Source: Oscillospiraceae bacterium (GTDB taxonomy: Bacteria; Bacillota; Clostridia; Oscillospirales; UBA929). Taken from it: a stretch of DNA of 35,589 bases. Of this stretch, positions 9,260 to 17,058 are shown one piece after another. How positions within the stretch are numbered: the stretch's first letter is position 1; each line of letters begins with the position of its first letter. Under the pieces are notes generated by a model, which did not search any database, had not been told where the DNA came from, and saw only the letters and a list, made by a program, of their open reading frames with translations. A program made the position numbers and the translations under genes. The DNA lies in NCBI GenBank assembly GCA_009777475.1, contig WRLU01000021.1:1-35589 (forward strand), read 5' to 3'.

Positions 9260-9583
9260 ATGGCTCTGATTGAGGTGAACCACAGTGATTTGCGTGAGGT
9301 CGCATCGGCAATCACCAAATACTGTTCCGCCCAAAAAAAGGAAATGAATTCTGTGAAATCGGATATAAAAGATATGCTTGCTTCCGGCTGGAAAGGCCCG
9401 GATGCGGTGGGGTTTGGACAAAAATGGGATGATGTTGACAGTGGCGATTCCACATCGGTAAAATTTCGTGAATCCCTGAAAGCATTTGGGGAAGCTCTTG
9501 ATGCTTGCGCTAAAGAGTATGAGTCTGCCCAAAGCAAGACATATACCGCAGCGAGTTGGCTTCCAAAATATCTTGTCTGGTAG
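9260..9583 (+). CDS. WXG100-family protein, acidic
   Basis: A 107-aa protein with SGWKGPDAVGF at the turn and a helical second half that ends in an unusually aromatic tail (SWLPKYLVW). It fits the WXG100 superfamily, slightly longer than usual. A GAGGTG site precedes the ATG by seven bases, and the gene begins ten bases after the previous stop. It is the fourth WXG100-type protein of the locus and closes the effector block; the kinase gene follows after 45 bases. The aromatic tail may play the role of the C-terminal export signal. Confidence 0.82.
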   Translation: MALIEVNHSDLREVASAITKYCSAQKKEMNSVKSDIKDMLASGWKGPDAVGFGQKWDDVDSGDSTSVKFRESLKAFGEALDACAKEYESAQSKTYTAASWLPKYLVW

Positions 9584-9628
9584 ATACGAAAACGGTTAGA
9601 ATTTTTTAAGGGAGTAAAAGGATAAAAA

Positions 9629-11482
9629 ATGTCGGACATTCAAAAATTTGAACCCTTATGGGGCGTGTGGAAAATTGAGAGCGTTCTTGGCGAAGGAAGT
9701 TTCGGGAAAGTCTATAAAGCTGTCCGGGAGGAATTCGGCAAGGAGTATTATTGTGCCATAAAACACATTTCCATCCCCAAAAGCAATGAAGAAATCCGCC
9801 AATTTATGGATGAAAGTATGTCTGACGACCGAAGCGTGGCCAGCGAATATTTCCATCAGATTGTCAAAAATATAACGGATGAAATATCTGTTATGTATTC
9901 ATTGAAGGGAAATAATAAAAACATTGTTTCCTATGAGGAACATCTCGTTATTCCAAAGGAAAACGGAGTTGGTCACGATATTTTCATCAAAATGGAATTG
10001 CTGACCGACCTATTAAAAAAAGCAAAAGAATCCTTTTCGGTGGGCGATGCCGTCCGGCTTGGTATTGATATGTGTTCTGCGTTGGAACTTTGCAACTCAA
10101 AAGATTTGATTCATCGCGACATCAAACCACAAAACATCTTCATCAGCGATGATAATCATTATAAGCTCGGCGATTTTGGAATCGCGCGGCAACTTGAAAA
10201 AACTTCAAGCGGCCTGTCTAAAAAAGGGACAAATTCTTACATGGCACCAGAGGTTTTCAAGGGTGAAGACTATGGGGCAAGTGTGGATATATACTCGTTG
10301 GGTATTGTTTTGTACCGTCTGCTCAATGATAACCGTTTGCCTTTTTTGCCGCTCCCGCCTACTACTCCGACTTTCAATGACCAAGAAACGGCTTTACAAA
10401 GGCGTATACAGGGAGAAAAAATACCTCCGCCTTCCCATGTCGATACGAAACTGTCAAACATAATCTTGAAAATGTGTGCTTATAACAGAGCTGACCGATA
10501 TAAAAATCCTTCCGAAGCGAAAAATGATTTGCTTGCCTACGGAGACAAAAATGGTCTCCTCTCTCTTAAGGGGGGGGATCCCATTTGCCCTGATTGCGAT
10601 ACTGAATTAACGGAAAACACATCTAGTGTTTGGGGCGATGCCCCCAGATATAGTTGCCCGAAATGCGGCAAAGACTCTGAGCCGCTCGTTCTACCTAAAC
10701 CGTCTGAGCAACCCAAGCCATCTGAGCCACCTAAACCGCTTGAGCCACTTAAACCGTCTGAGCAACCCAAGCCGCCGATCCCCCCAAAACCGTCCCAGCC
10801 AGCAGGGCCATCTCGGAAGGGTTTGTTCATCGTATTAGGTGTAATAGCATTAATAATCGGCATAGGAGCTTCTGCTTTCTTTTTGACTAACAGTCCGAAT
10901 AAACCACCTCCAACTTCTGTGCCAACGTCAACCCCTACGCCGAAGCTGACACCGGAACCTACGCCCGAACCCACGTTGGAGCCAACACCAGAACCTACAC
11001 CAGAGCCTTCGTGGGGTTTGTGGAGTAAATGGAAAGAAGAAAAGCCAAAAAAGTCCGAAACACGCGAAATCGAATCAAAAGAGCAGTATTCCTATCGAAT
11101 ATACGAGAAGAAGAGAACAAACAGTGCGACACCCCCCGATTCTGGCTGGAAACTTATTGATACAACATCAGAATGGGGCAATTGGGGAAGCTGGAGCGGT
11201 TGGAGTACATCAAACCCCTCACAAAAAGACGGAAGGGAAATAGACAGCCGCAAGAAGACCATTCCCGAAGGGACGTTTGAAGACGAAAATGGCGAAAAAT
11301 GGACTGTTCCATCAAAAACACAAACAGAATACCGTTACCGGGATCGGAGCCGAATAAATACATACACATATGGGAGATATGGCAACTGGTCTTCGTGGGA
11401 AGATACACCCCAAAAGGGTAAACCGCTGGACAACGACACCAGCCGAAGCCGAATCGTGTACCGATACCGAGAGTTATCATAA
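9629..11482 (+). CDS. Membrane Ser/Thr protein kinase with zinc ribbon and W-rich ectodomain
   Basis: A 617-aa Hanks-type kinase. The glycine loop is GEGSFGKVYKAV (about 21-32), the catalytic loop HRDIKPQN (about 162-169), then DFGIAR, and the activation segment ends GTNSYMAPEVF. All key residues are present, so it should be active. A zinc ribbon follows (CPDC 320-323, CPKC 343-346), then a Pro-rich repeat region (KPSEQP/KPSEPP type), one membrane helix at about 398-421, a second Pro/Thr spacer, and an outer domain with repeated W-x-x-W motifs (WGLWSKW, WGNWGSWSGW, YGNWSSW) somewhat like thrombospondin type 1 repeats. PASTA repeats are absent. The layout of cytosolic kinase fold, one helix and outer domain is also that of EssB/YukC, whose kinase fold is inactive. 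A run of eight G at 10570-10577 lies inside the gene. Confidence 0.9.
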   Translation: MSDIQKFEPLWGVWKIESVLGEGSFGKVYKAVREEFGKEYYCAIKHISIPKSNEEIRQFMDESMSDDRSVASEYFHQIVKNITDEISVMYSLKGNNKNIVSYEEHLVIPKENGVGHDIFIKMELLTDLLKKAKESFSVGDAVRLGIDMCSALELCNSKDLIHRDIKPQNIFISDDNHYKLGDFGIARQLEKTSSGLSKKGTNSYMAPEVFKGEDYGASVDIYSLGIVLYRLLNDNRLPFLPLPPTTPTFNDQETALQRRIQGEKIPPPSHVDTKLSNIILKMCAYNRADRYKNPSEAKNDLLAYGDKNGLLSLKGGDPICPDCDTELTENTSSVWGDAPRYSCPKCGKDSEPLVLPKPSEQPKPSEPPKPLEPLKPSEQPKPPIPPKPSQPAGPSRKGLFIVLGVIALIIGIGASAFFLTNSPNKPPPTSVPTSTPTPKLTPEPTPEPTLEPTPEPTPEPSWGLWSKWKEEKPKKSETREIESKEQYSYRIYEKKRTNSATPPDSGWKLIDTTSEWGNWGSWSGWSTSNPSQKDGREIDSRKKTIPEGTFEDENGEKWTVPSKTQTEYRYRDRSRINTYTYGRYGNWSSWEDTPQKGKPLDNDTSRSRIVYRYRELS

Positions 11483-11529
11483 AGAACTCAGAATTCAAAA
11501 CTGGAATCTATTTTTATGGAGGAATCAGC

Positions 11530-13557
11530 ATGAAAAAGATAGTTACCATTTTCTTGGCGGTTGTCCTGTGTTTTGGATGGCTGCCTGTAATCACGCCGCC
11601 TGTGAGGGCAATCGGTGATACGCCAATCGCAACCATTTCTGCCGGCGCAAGTCATTCTGCCGCCGTTCAAAAAAATGGCTCACTTTGGATGTGGGGCAAT
11701 AACTCGAACGGTCGGCTTGGAAACGGAAACACAATCCAACAGAACAAACCCATAAAAATAATGGACGGTGTTGCGTCTGTTTCGGCAGGCAATAGCCACA
11801 CCATGGCTGTGAAGACTGATAGAACACTTTGGGCATGGGGCTTCAATGGGAGCGGTCAGCTTGGAAACGGAAACACAATCCAACAGAACAAACCCGTAAA
11901 AATAATGGATGGTGTTGCGTCTGTTTCAACAGGTAATACCCACACCATGGCAGTAAAGACCGATGGCTCACTTTGGGCATGGGGCAATAACTCGTCCGGT
12001 CAACTCGGCGACGTCATAACGGCAATAGTCCCAATGCGAATTATGAGCGGTGTTGCATATGTTTCCTCAGGCGGCAACCATACCTTGGCACTTAGGACCA
12101 ATGGGAGCCTTTGGGCGTGGGGTAATAACGGAAGCGGTCAGCTTGGCGATGGTACAACTATAAGTAAAACAAATCCGCTGCAAATTATGAGCGGCGTTGA
12201 GTCCATTTCTGCAGGCGGCGATTACAGCATGGCAATCAAAACCGATGGGAGCCTTTGGGCGTGGGGTAATAACTCGTCCTGCCAACTCGGTGATGGTACC
12301 AAGGATAGAAGAACTGTTCCTGTAAAAATCATGGATGGAGTTAAAACCGTATCATCAGGCAATACGCATACAATGGTTGTCAAAAAAGATAAAACCCTTT
12401 GGGCATGGGGTAGTAATACATCCGGGCAGCTCGGTGACAGCACAATGATTGATAGAGAAAAACCTAAAAAGATTATGGATAACATATATACAGTATCGGC
12501 AGGAGCATCGTACACCACAGCAGTTAAAATAGATGGTTCCCTTATTGCGTGGGGTGCTAACGGAAGCGGTCAGCTTGGGGATGCAACTATAATACCTAAG
12601 ACTGCTGCTGTCAGGATTTTACCGATTGGCAGTTTCCGCGTTGCTTATACCGTTAACTTTAACGCAAACGGCGGCAGTGGTGTCCCAGCTAAGCTTGCCG
12701 TGGACTACGGCAGAAAAATTACCGGTGTTAACAACCCGGCTAGGACCGGTTTTTCCTTTGACGGTTGGTATTCAGGCAACACAAAGATAAATTTAGGGAG
12801 CTTCACCGTAACTACCGATATTACATTGACCGCACGGTGGAAAGCAGCCCCTAAAGTCACTTTTGTAACAAATGGGGGCAGTACCGTTGCGCCGGTATTC
12901 GTTACAGCAGGCAGTAAGATTATCAAACCGAAAAATCCAATCTTAAAGGGTTATGGTCTTGTTGGTTGGTATAAAGACCCGGCATTGAAGAAAAGGTGGA
13001 ATTTCAACAAGGACACTGTTTCAAAATCCATTACATTATATGCGAAATGGGCTCCTAAATTGGTGGGGGGTGTGTCAATTAAAGGCAAAGCGAGGCTTGG
13101 TAAAACGCTAAAAGCCAATACAAGCAAGTTCAACGCCAAAAGGTTAAAATATCAATGGAAGCGTGACGGTAAAACCATAAAAAAGGCTACAAAAGCTAAA
13201 TACAAAATCAAAAAAACCGACATCGGCAAAAAAATAACGGTTACAGTCAAAGCCACAGGATATTCAGGCAGCATACCCTCAAAATCTATCAAACCGGTTT
13301 CCGCTGCCAAACCTCCTGCCAAGAAATCTCTCAAAATTGGAAATGGCAGTAATCTCATGCTGGATAAAGGTATAAAACGCACATTGAAAACCACAGGGGG
13401 TTCAGGAGCAGGCAAAGCAACATGGAAAAGCAGTGATTCCAGCATTGTAAAAATCAACAAGAAGAGCGGAAAAATTACCACCATAAAAGCTGGGGTTATC
13501 ACCATAACTGCAAAAAAATCAGGTGAAACCGCGACTATCAAAATTATGGTTAAATAA
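11530..13557 (+). CDS. Secreted RCC1-repeat protein with InlB-type and Ig-like repeats
   Basis: A 675-aa extracellular protein with a Sec signal peptide (MKKIVTIFLAVVLCFGWLP, cleavage probably after VRA). Residues of about 30-375 hold seven RCC1/beta-propeller repeats of the form GSLWAWGNNSSGQLGDG. Two Listeria-Bacteroides (InlB B-type) repeats follow at about 378-510, each with a GxxFDGWY-like core and an ending near LTARW or LYAKW. The C-terminus has a lysine-rich Ig-like module (YQWKRDGKTIKKA) and a final Big_2-like module (WKSSDSSIVKI). No sortase motif or membrane anchor is visible. A GGAGGAATCAGC site supports ATG 11530. It is probably a surface or matrix adhesin-like protein; its link to the secretion locus is by position only. 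Confidence 0.85.
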   Translation: MKKIVTIFLAVVLCFGWLPVITPPVRAIGDTPIATISAGASHSAAVQKNGSLWMWGNNSNGRLGNGNTIQQNKPIKIMDGVASVSAGNSHTMAVKTDRTLWAWGFNGSGQLGNGNTIQQNKPVKIMDGVASVSTGNTHTMAVKTDGSLWAWGNNSSGQLGDVITAIVPMRIMSGVAYVSSGGNHTLALRTNGSLWAWGNNGSGQLGDGTTISKTNPLQIMSGVESISAGGDYSMAIKTDGSLWAWGNNSSCQLGDGTKDRRTVPVKIMDGVKTVSSGNTHTMVVKKDKTLWAWGSNTSGQLGDSTMIDREKPKKIMDNIYTVSAGASYTTAVKIDGSLIAWGANGSGQLGDATIIPKTAAVRILPIGSFRVAYTVNFNANGGSGVPAKLAVDYGRKITGVNNPARTGFSFDGWYSGNTKINLGSFTVTTDITLTARWKAAPKVTFVTNGGSTVAPVFVTAGSKIIKPKNPILKGYGLVGWYKDPALKKRWNFNKDTVSKSITLYAKWAPKLVGGVSIKGKARLGKTLKANTSKFNAKRLKYQWKRDGKTIKKATKAKYKIKKTDIGKKITVTVKATGYSGSIPSKSIKPVSAAKPPAKKSLKIGNGSNLMLDKGIKRTLKTTGGSGAGKATWKSSDSSIVKINKKSGKITTIKAGVITITAKKSGETATIKIMVK

Positions 13558-13594
13558 CGACACCGCAACATGACTCGTCAAGGGGAGGGTGTAA

Positions 13595-14542
13595 ATGATT
13601 TTCAGCATTGCCGCAAAAACGGAAAAGGGGTTGAAACGCCTCAGCAATGAGGACAATTTATATGTAAATGGTCAGTATTTACAATCGCCTGACGATAGTT
13701 TTGATTTTTCGGTAACAACTCATGACAGGGGCATTTTTGCTGTTTGTGATGGAATGGGCGGTGAATCTCGTGGGGATTTTGCATCCCATTGTGCGGTTTC
13801 CACTCTTGGCCGATATAGCGATCGGATATTGTGCATTGATAACGAAGCACAATTGAACGCCGTTGATGAGTATATTCAGGATGTCAACGCTGCATTATGT
13901 TCTGAAAGTAAAAAAAATGGGGTAAGAATTGGCTCGACTCTCGCTATGCTGTGTCTAAAAGATGATATGGCCAACGCCTACAACATTGGCGACAGCAGGA
14001 TATATCTCTTTCGTGAAAATCGGCTCGTCCAATTATCTTTAGACCATACGGCAACACAGCAAAAGGTGAATTTGGGCATCATCAAAGAGAGCGAAGCACT
14101 GTATGATTCTGATCGAAATAAACTGACGCAGCATTTCGGGGTTTTTGAAGATGAGTTTATTTTGGAAGCCCATATTGCATCCGCTGAAATACAGGCTGGC
14201 GATGTGTTTTTGATTTGTTCCGATGGTCTTACAGATATGCTCAAAAAAGATGAAATCGCTTCTATCCTCAATGGAAATATCGACCCAAAAAAGATTTCTG
14301 ATGTTCTGATGCAAACGGCTTTGGAGAATGGAGGAAATGATAATATAAGCGTGATTGTGATTGGGGCTTTACACAACGCTTACCCCCCTTCTCCGCTAAA
14401 TGTGGAGAAGGGGGTAGCCAATCAGAACCTTGCCGAACCGTTTGCTTATGGTAGAATAAAAAAGGCATGTGATAAGTGGCAAGTCGTGACACAAAAATTT
14501 TGCTGTAGGGAAAGGTGGATTCATACATGGTTAATGATATGA
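13595..14542 (+). CDS. PP2C-family Ser/Thr phosphatase
   Basis: A 315-aa PPM/PP2C phosphatase. All metal-binding motifs are visible: the LSNEDN start, FAVCDGMGGESRG, GSTLAMLCL, YNIGDSRIYL, LICSDGLTDML and the closing NDNISVIVIG. It is the natural opponent of the kinase encoded upstream and could dephosphorylate partners of the EssC FHA domain. The conserved domain ends near residue 260 (about nt 14375). The last ~54 residues are encoded by a perfect-arm palindrome plus sequence reading into the next gene and match nothing expected for the family, so the original C-terminus has probably been replaced. GGGGAGGGTGTAA precedes the ATG. Confidence 0.9.
   Translation: MIFSIAAKTEKGLKRLSNEDNLYVNGQYLQSPDDSFDFSVTTHDRGIFAVCDGMGGESRGDFASHCAVSTLGRYSDRILCIDNEAQLNAVDEYIQDVNAALCSESKKNGVRIGSTLAMLCLKDDMANAYNIGDSRIYLFRENRLVQLSLDHTATQQKVNLGIIKESEALYDSDRNKLTQHFGVFEDEFILEAHIASAEIQAGDVFLICSDGLTDMLKKDEIASILNGNIDPKKISDVLMQTALENGGNDNISVIVIGALHNAYPPSPLNVEKGVANQNLAEPFAYGRIKKACDKWQVVTQKFCCRERWIHTWLMI
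14381..14416 (+). repeat. Palindrome inside the PP2C 3' end
   Basis: TACCCCCCTTCTCC and GGAGAAGGGGGTA form a 13-bp stem with one bulged C and a nine-base loop. It begins exactly where PP2C family similarity ends. It may be a mobile palindromic element or a terminator-like hairpin that became coding; no T-run follows and no second copy was seen in the window. Confidence 0.6.
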
Positions 14543-15021
14543 AAATCATCAGAGAGCTCAACTCATCGGATGTAGAGATATTCAGAATTGTGAGTGATGA
14601 TTGGTCTCAAACCAAGTGTTATTTTATGATTTTGGATTTGCATCGAAAAAGCACAGCGGAAGATTTTCCGCACTTGAAAGATATAGATGATAAGTCTGTG
14701 CTTTGTAGAGAAAACTTCATAAAAGGCATCATTGTTACAGAAAAAGAATTGTCACAAGAGATAGCCGAGGAAACAGAAAATATTATAACTAGACTAACTG
14801 AGTATTCTGCTCAACCAAGTTGTAGCATCCGTATTGAGTTTAAGCAGATTTCTGTTTCCGAATTTGAAAAAATAGGGAAGTATCGAAAAAATCTATTGAA
14901 TTTTTTCGATACAATTATTGCGGAAGAAAATTTGAATGTGACGATTTCCAATGTGAAGGATGAGGATTTCAATTTTCTAACACAAAAAATAACATTCAAT
15001 GCAACCAACCTTAAAAATTGA
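14527..15021 (+). CDS. Hypothetical 164-aa soluble protein
   Basis: The ATG at 14527 follows AAAGGTGG with eight bases of spacing and overlaps the PP2C 3' end by 16 bases. A GTG at 14515 would add four residues. The product is acidic and helical with several beta-strand-like stretches (CYFMILDL, CSIRIEFKQI), has no signal peptide or membrane segment, and matches no family I recognise. Its place between the phosphatase and an ABC ATPase, both with short spacing, suggests the same operon. It ends 12 bases before the truncated ABC gene. Confidence 0.6.
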   Translation: MVNDMKIIRELNSSDVEIFRIVSDDWSQTKCYFMILDLHRKSTAEDFPHLKDIDDKSVLCRENFIKGIIVTEKELSQEIAEETENIITRLTEYSAQPSCSIRIEFKQISVSEFEKIGKYRKNLLNFFDTIIAEENLNVTISNVKDEDFNFLTQKITFNATNLKN

Positions 15022-15033
15022 GGAGATGGTGTT

Positions 15034-15207
15034 ATGAACTTGACGCTAAAGAATATCGAAAAGAGATATGATGGATTTTCTTTGAAAAACGTATCTTTTT
15101 CACTCCCTTCTTCGTCCATAACATCAATTATCGGGAATAATGGAGCTGGCAAGACAACGCTTATGAAAGTTGTGTCTTCACCATATTCCCCAATTCACCC
15201 CCGCTAA
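15034..15207 (+). pseudogene. ABC transporter ATPase, truncated after Walker A
   Basis: ATG 15034, with AGGAGATGG upstream, opens a normal ABC ATP-binding protein: MNLTLKNIEKRYDGFSLKNV and the Walker A IIGNNGAGKTTLMKV. At about 15168 the coding sense stops. From there the bases match the end of the lipase/immunity repeat array read backwards (compare 15168-15190 with 15561-15583), and the frame closes at TAA 15205-15207 after 57 codons. The Q-loop, signature, Walker B and H-loop are all missing, and no permease follows. This is a clean breakpoint where the minus-strand island joined and removed the rest of the transporter. Confidence 0.85.
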
Positions 15208-15489
15208 CCAAATAAGCCAGCCATGGGCAACAATGGAAAGTGGGGATGTAGCCGCCACGATAACTGCCTGTAGCATATTTGCCTTACAGATCCAAATACT
15301 CAAGGCAAATATGAGAATGTAATAGGTGATGGGGAGTCCGGTAAAAAAATAGCTTAAGGAAGCAAGCCCAAACCCTCCACTCAAAGGGAAAAGTAGCGAA
15401 CAGGCAACCATTAAAACAAAAGAAATGCCACTTACAAGAGGTGAAAACCCAAGGACACGCAACCATCTTTTCCAAAAATCTTTTTTCAT
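15178..15489 (-). CDS. Small membrane protein 6 of the putative immunity array
   Basis: A 103-aa protein with three predicted membrane helices (VSGISFVLMVACSLLF, TYYILIFALSIWIC and VIVAATSPLSIVAHGWLIWL). The start is the ATG at 15489, five bases after the stop of a lipase-tail remnant whose AGGTGGTGAGGG acts as the ribosome site. It shares with its five neighbours an F-W-x-R-W N-terminus, a CKxN turn and a TSPxS motif in the last helix. It is the most distal copy and abuts the breakpoint in the ABC gene. By the logic of polymorphic toxin loci it is probably an immunity protein for a lost toxin tail; this is inference. Confidence 0.75.
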   Translation of the reverse strand: MKKDFWKRWLRVLGFSPLVSGISFVLMVACSLLFPLSGGFGLASLSYFFTGLPITYYILIFALSIWICKANMLQAVIVAATSPLSIVAHGWLIWLAGVNWGIW

Positions 15490-15494
15490 CACCC

Positions 15495-15569
15495 TCACCA
15501 CCTCTGCGCAATATATGCATAATACGTTTCCGGAGTATGCGAATAAAATATGGTTGTATTTGTTGTGTC
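15495..15569 (-). pseudogene. Lipase C-terminal remnant (24 codons)
   Basis: Read on the minus strand these bases encode DTTNTTIFYSHTPE and then TYYAYIAQRW plus a stop. That is the last part of the large lipase (DTTIFYAHTPE...YIAQRW). It is directly joined to the stop of membrane protein 5 and directly precedes membrane protein 6. It has no start codon of its own. Confidence 0.85.
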
Positions 15570-15570
15570 T

Positions 15571-15867
15571 TCACCATATTCCCCAATCCATTCCCGCTAA
15601 GAAAATAAACCAGCCATGGGCAACAATGGAAAGTGGAGATGTAGCCGCCACGATAACTGCCTGTACTATATTTGCCTTACATATCCAAATGCTCAAGGCA
15701 AATATAAAGCCATAGTTGATGATGGGGGATCCTATGATGAGCGGTGTAAGCCCTAAGAATCCTTCTTCAGGGAATTTCAGCAAGAATGCTAAAATCACAG
15801 ACACTGCACTTGTTGGCACAGAGAGAGCAAATACCTTCAGCCAACGATTCCAAAAATCTTTTTTCAT
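15571..15867 (-). CDS. Small membrane protein 5 of the putative immunity array
   Basis: A 98-aa paralogue starting at ATG 15867 (MKKDFWNRWLKVFALS). Three hydrophobic segments are visible, and the last two are almost identical to those of copy 6 (FALSIWICKAN, VIVAATSPLSIVAHGW), while the first differs strongly. Only an AGGTGGTGA scar of the lipase end separates it from copy 4. The conserved half with a variable first half is what one expects if the first half recognises a variable partner. Confidence 0.75.
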   Translation of the reverse strand: MKKDFWNRWLKVFALSVPTSAVSVILAFLLKFPEEGFLGLTPLIIGSPIINYGFIFALSIWICKANIVQAVIVAATSPLSIVAHGWFIFLAGMDWGIW

Positions 15868-15881
15868 CACTCTCACCACCT

Positions 15882-16190
15882 TTACAGTAACCAATAAATC
15901 CACGACATATAAATCCAGTAAAAAAATACAAAATGCACAGCAACAGACATTGGAGAGGTAACCGCAACAATGACGGATTGCTTTATATTTCTCTTACAGA
16001 CAAAAAAACTCAGTACAAATACAATGCAATAGTATGTAGCAGGTAAACCTATGAAAAAATAATCTAAATTAGCTAAAAAACCGCTTTTAGGGAAACGTTC
16101 TGCTAATCCCCACATCAAAAAGAAAGATACTGCGCAAGCTATAACAGATAATCCAAAAACAATCCACCATCTCTTCCAAAACAACTTCAC
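15882..16190 (-). CDS. Small membrane protein 4 of the putative immunity array
   Basis: A 102-aa paralogue using GTG 16190 (KLFWKRWWIVFGLSV), six bases after the stop of the lipase fragment at 16196-16663. The GTG lies at the same place after AGGTGGTGAGTGAG as the ATG of the other copies. It has three membrane segments and the shared CKRNIKQ turn and TSPMS motif; the C-terminus (YWIYMSWIYWLL) differs from the GIW-type endings of copies 2, 5 and 6. Because it follows the longest surviving toxin fragment, it is the likely cognate immunity protein of that tail. Confidence 0.75.
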   Translation of the reverse strand: MKLFWKRWWIVFGLSVIACAVSFFLMWGLAERFPKSGFLANLDYFFIGLPATYYCIVFVLSFFVCKRNIKQSVIVAVTSPMSVAVHFVFFYWIYMSWIYWLL

Positions 16191-16195
16191 CTCAC

Positions 16196-16663
16196 TCACC
16201 ACCTTTGCGAAATATAAGCGTAGTACGTTTCAGGTGTATGAGCATAGAAGATAGTTGTATTGGAATTATTTCTGAAGAAGACTAAAATAAGCCTATACCC
16301 GGGGTTTTTAGTGAATAAATCTATACCCTCAATAAATCCATACTCTATTTGCCCCATTGCCGCTGGGGCAATATAGTAATAACACAGATCAAATAATGAT
16401 CGAGGATTATTCTTAGGTGTCTTATTATAATACTCATCCACATTCCTCGCAGCCTTCCCGAAATTCTTCACTGCCCCCCTTGCCGCGGAGCCGCTGATGT
16501 TCATCCCCACCTTACCAAGCGACAAATACGCTCTTGCAAATGCATCATTATCCCTCCTGTAGTCGGTGGACTCAAACACCTCGGTCATGCCGTATTTGTC
16601 GTACCCCCAGGCGGTGAGGGGTACGCCGGTTACGAAGTCCTGGGTGTTGACGTAATTTTCCAA
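16196..16663 (-). pseudogene. Displaced C-terminal fragment of a lipase toxin
   Basis: A 155-codon fragment homologous to the last ~140 residues of the large lipase. It begins ENYVNTQDFVTGVPLTAW, shares YGxTEVFESTDYRR and ARAYLSLGKVGMN, then diverges, and ends TIFYAHTPETYYAYISQRW. DNA of 16589-16651 is identical over 63 bases to 18055-18117. It lacks the catalytic serine. A TTG at 16661-16663 lies eight bases after AGGAGG, so the fragment could still be translated alone. It is read as an orphan toxin tail displaced from the 3' end of the main gene. Confidence 0.8.
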
Positions 16664-16680
16664 TACACTATCCTCCTGAA

Positions 16681-16977
16681 CTATATAATATCCGTGATTA
16701 AAAACTGAAAGAAATAATACTGTATAACGAGTGAAATCGGAGAAGTAAATAAAATGAGAAATGCTTGTTTTATGTTTTTCTTGCAAACCCAAACGCTTGT
16801 AGCAAACAATAAAATGTAGTGAATTGTCGGGTAGCAGATTAAGAAGGTCAGTAATCCAGGTAAGAAACCGTCCCCAGGAAAAATTAGTGCAAGTATGTAT
16901 GCCAATAGGAATGATAATCCAGATGTAAGGACAGATATACCTGACATTATTAACCATCTCTTCCAAAACAACTTCAT
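16681..16977 (-). CDS. Small membrane protein 3 of the putative immunity array
   Basis: A 98-aa paralogue starting at ATG 16977 (MKLFWKRWLIMSGISV) after a lipase-tail remnant. It has three hydrophobic segments and is the most divergent member: the last helix reads FLILFTSPISLVIQYYFF and the C-terminus ends LITDII. It keeps the CKKNIKQ turn. An AGGAGG site follows closely downstream for the toxin fragment, so the pair could still form a two-gene unit. Confidence 0.75.
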   Translation of the reverse strand: MKLFWKRWLIMSGISVLTSGLSFLLAYILALIFPGDGFLPGLLTFLICYPTIHYILLFATSVWVCKKNIKQAFLILFTSPISLVIQYYFFQFLITDII

Positions 16978-16982
16978 CACCC

Positions 16983-17057
16983 TCACCACCTCTGCGCAAT
17001 ATAAGCATAATATGTCTCCGGCGTATGCGAATAAAATATGGTTGTATTTGTTGTACC
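16983..17057 (-). pseudogene. Lipase C-terminal remnant (24 codons)
   Basis: This encodes GTTNTTIFYSHTPE and then TYYAYIAQRW plus a stop on the minus strand, nearly the same as the remnant at 15495-15569. It lies between the stop of membrane protein 2 (17059) and the start of membrane protein 3 (16977). It is the scar of another toxin-tail/immunity insertion. Confidence 0.85.
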
Positions 17058-17058
17058 T

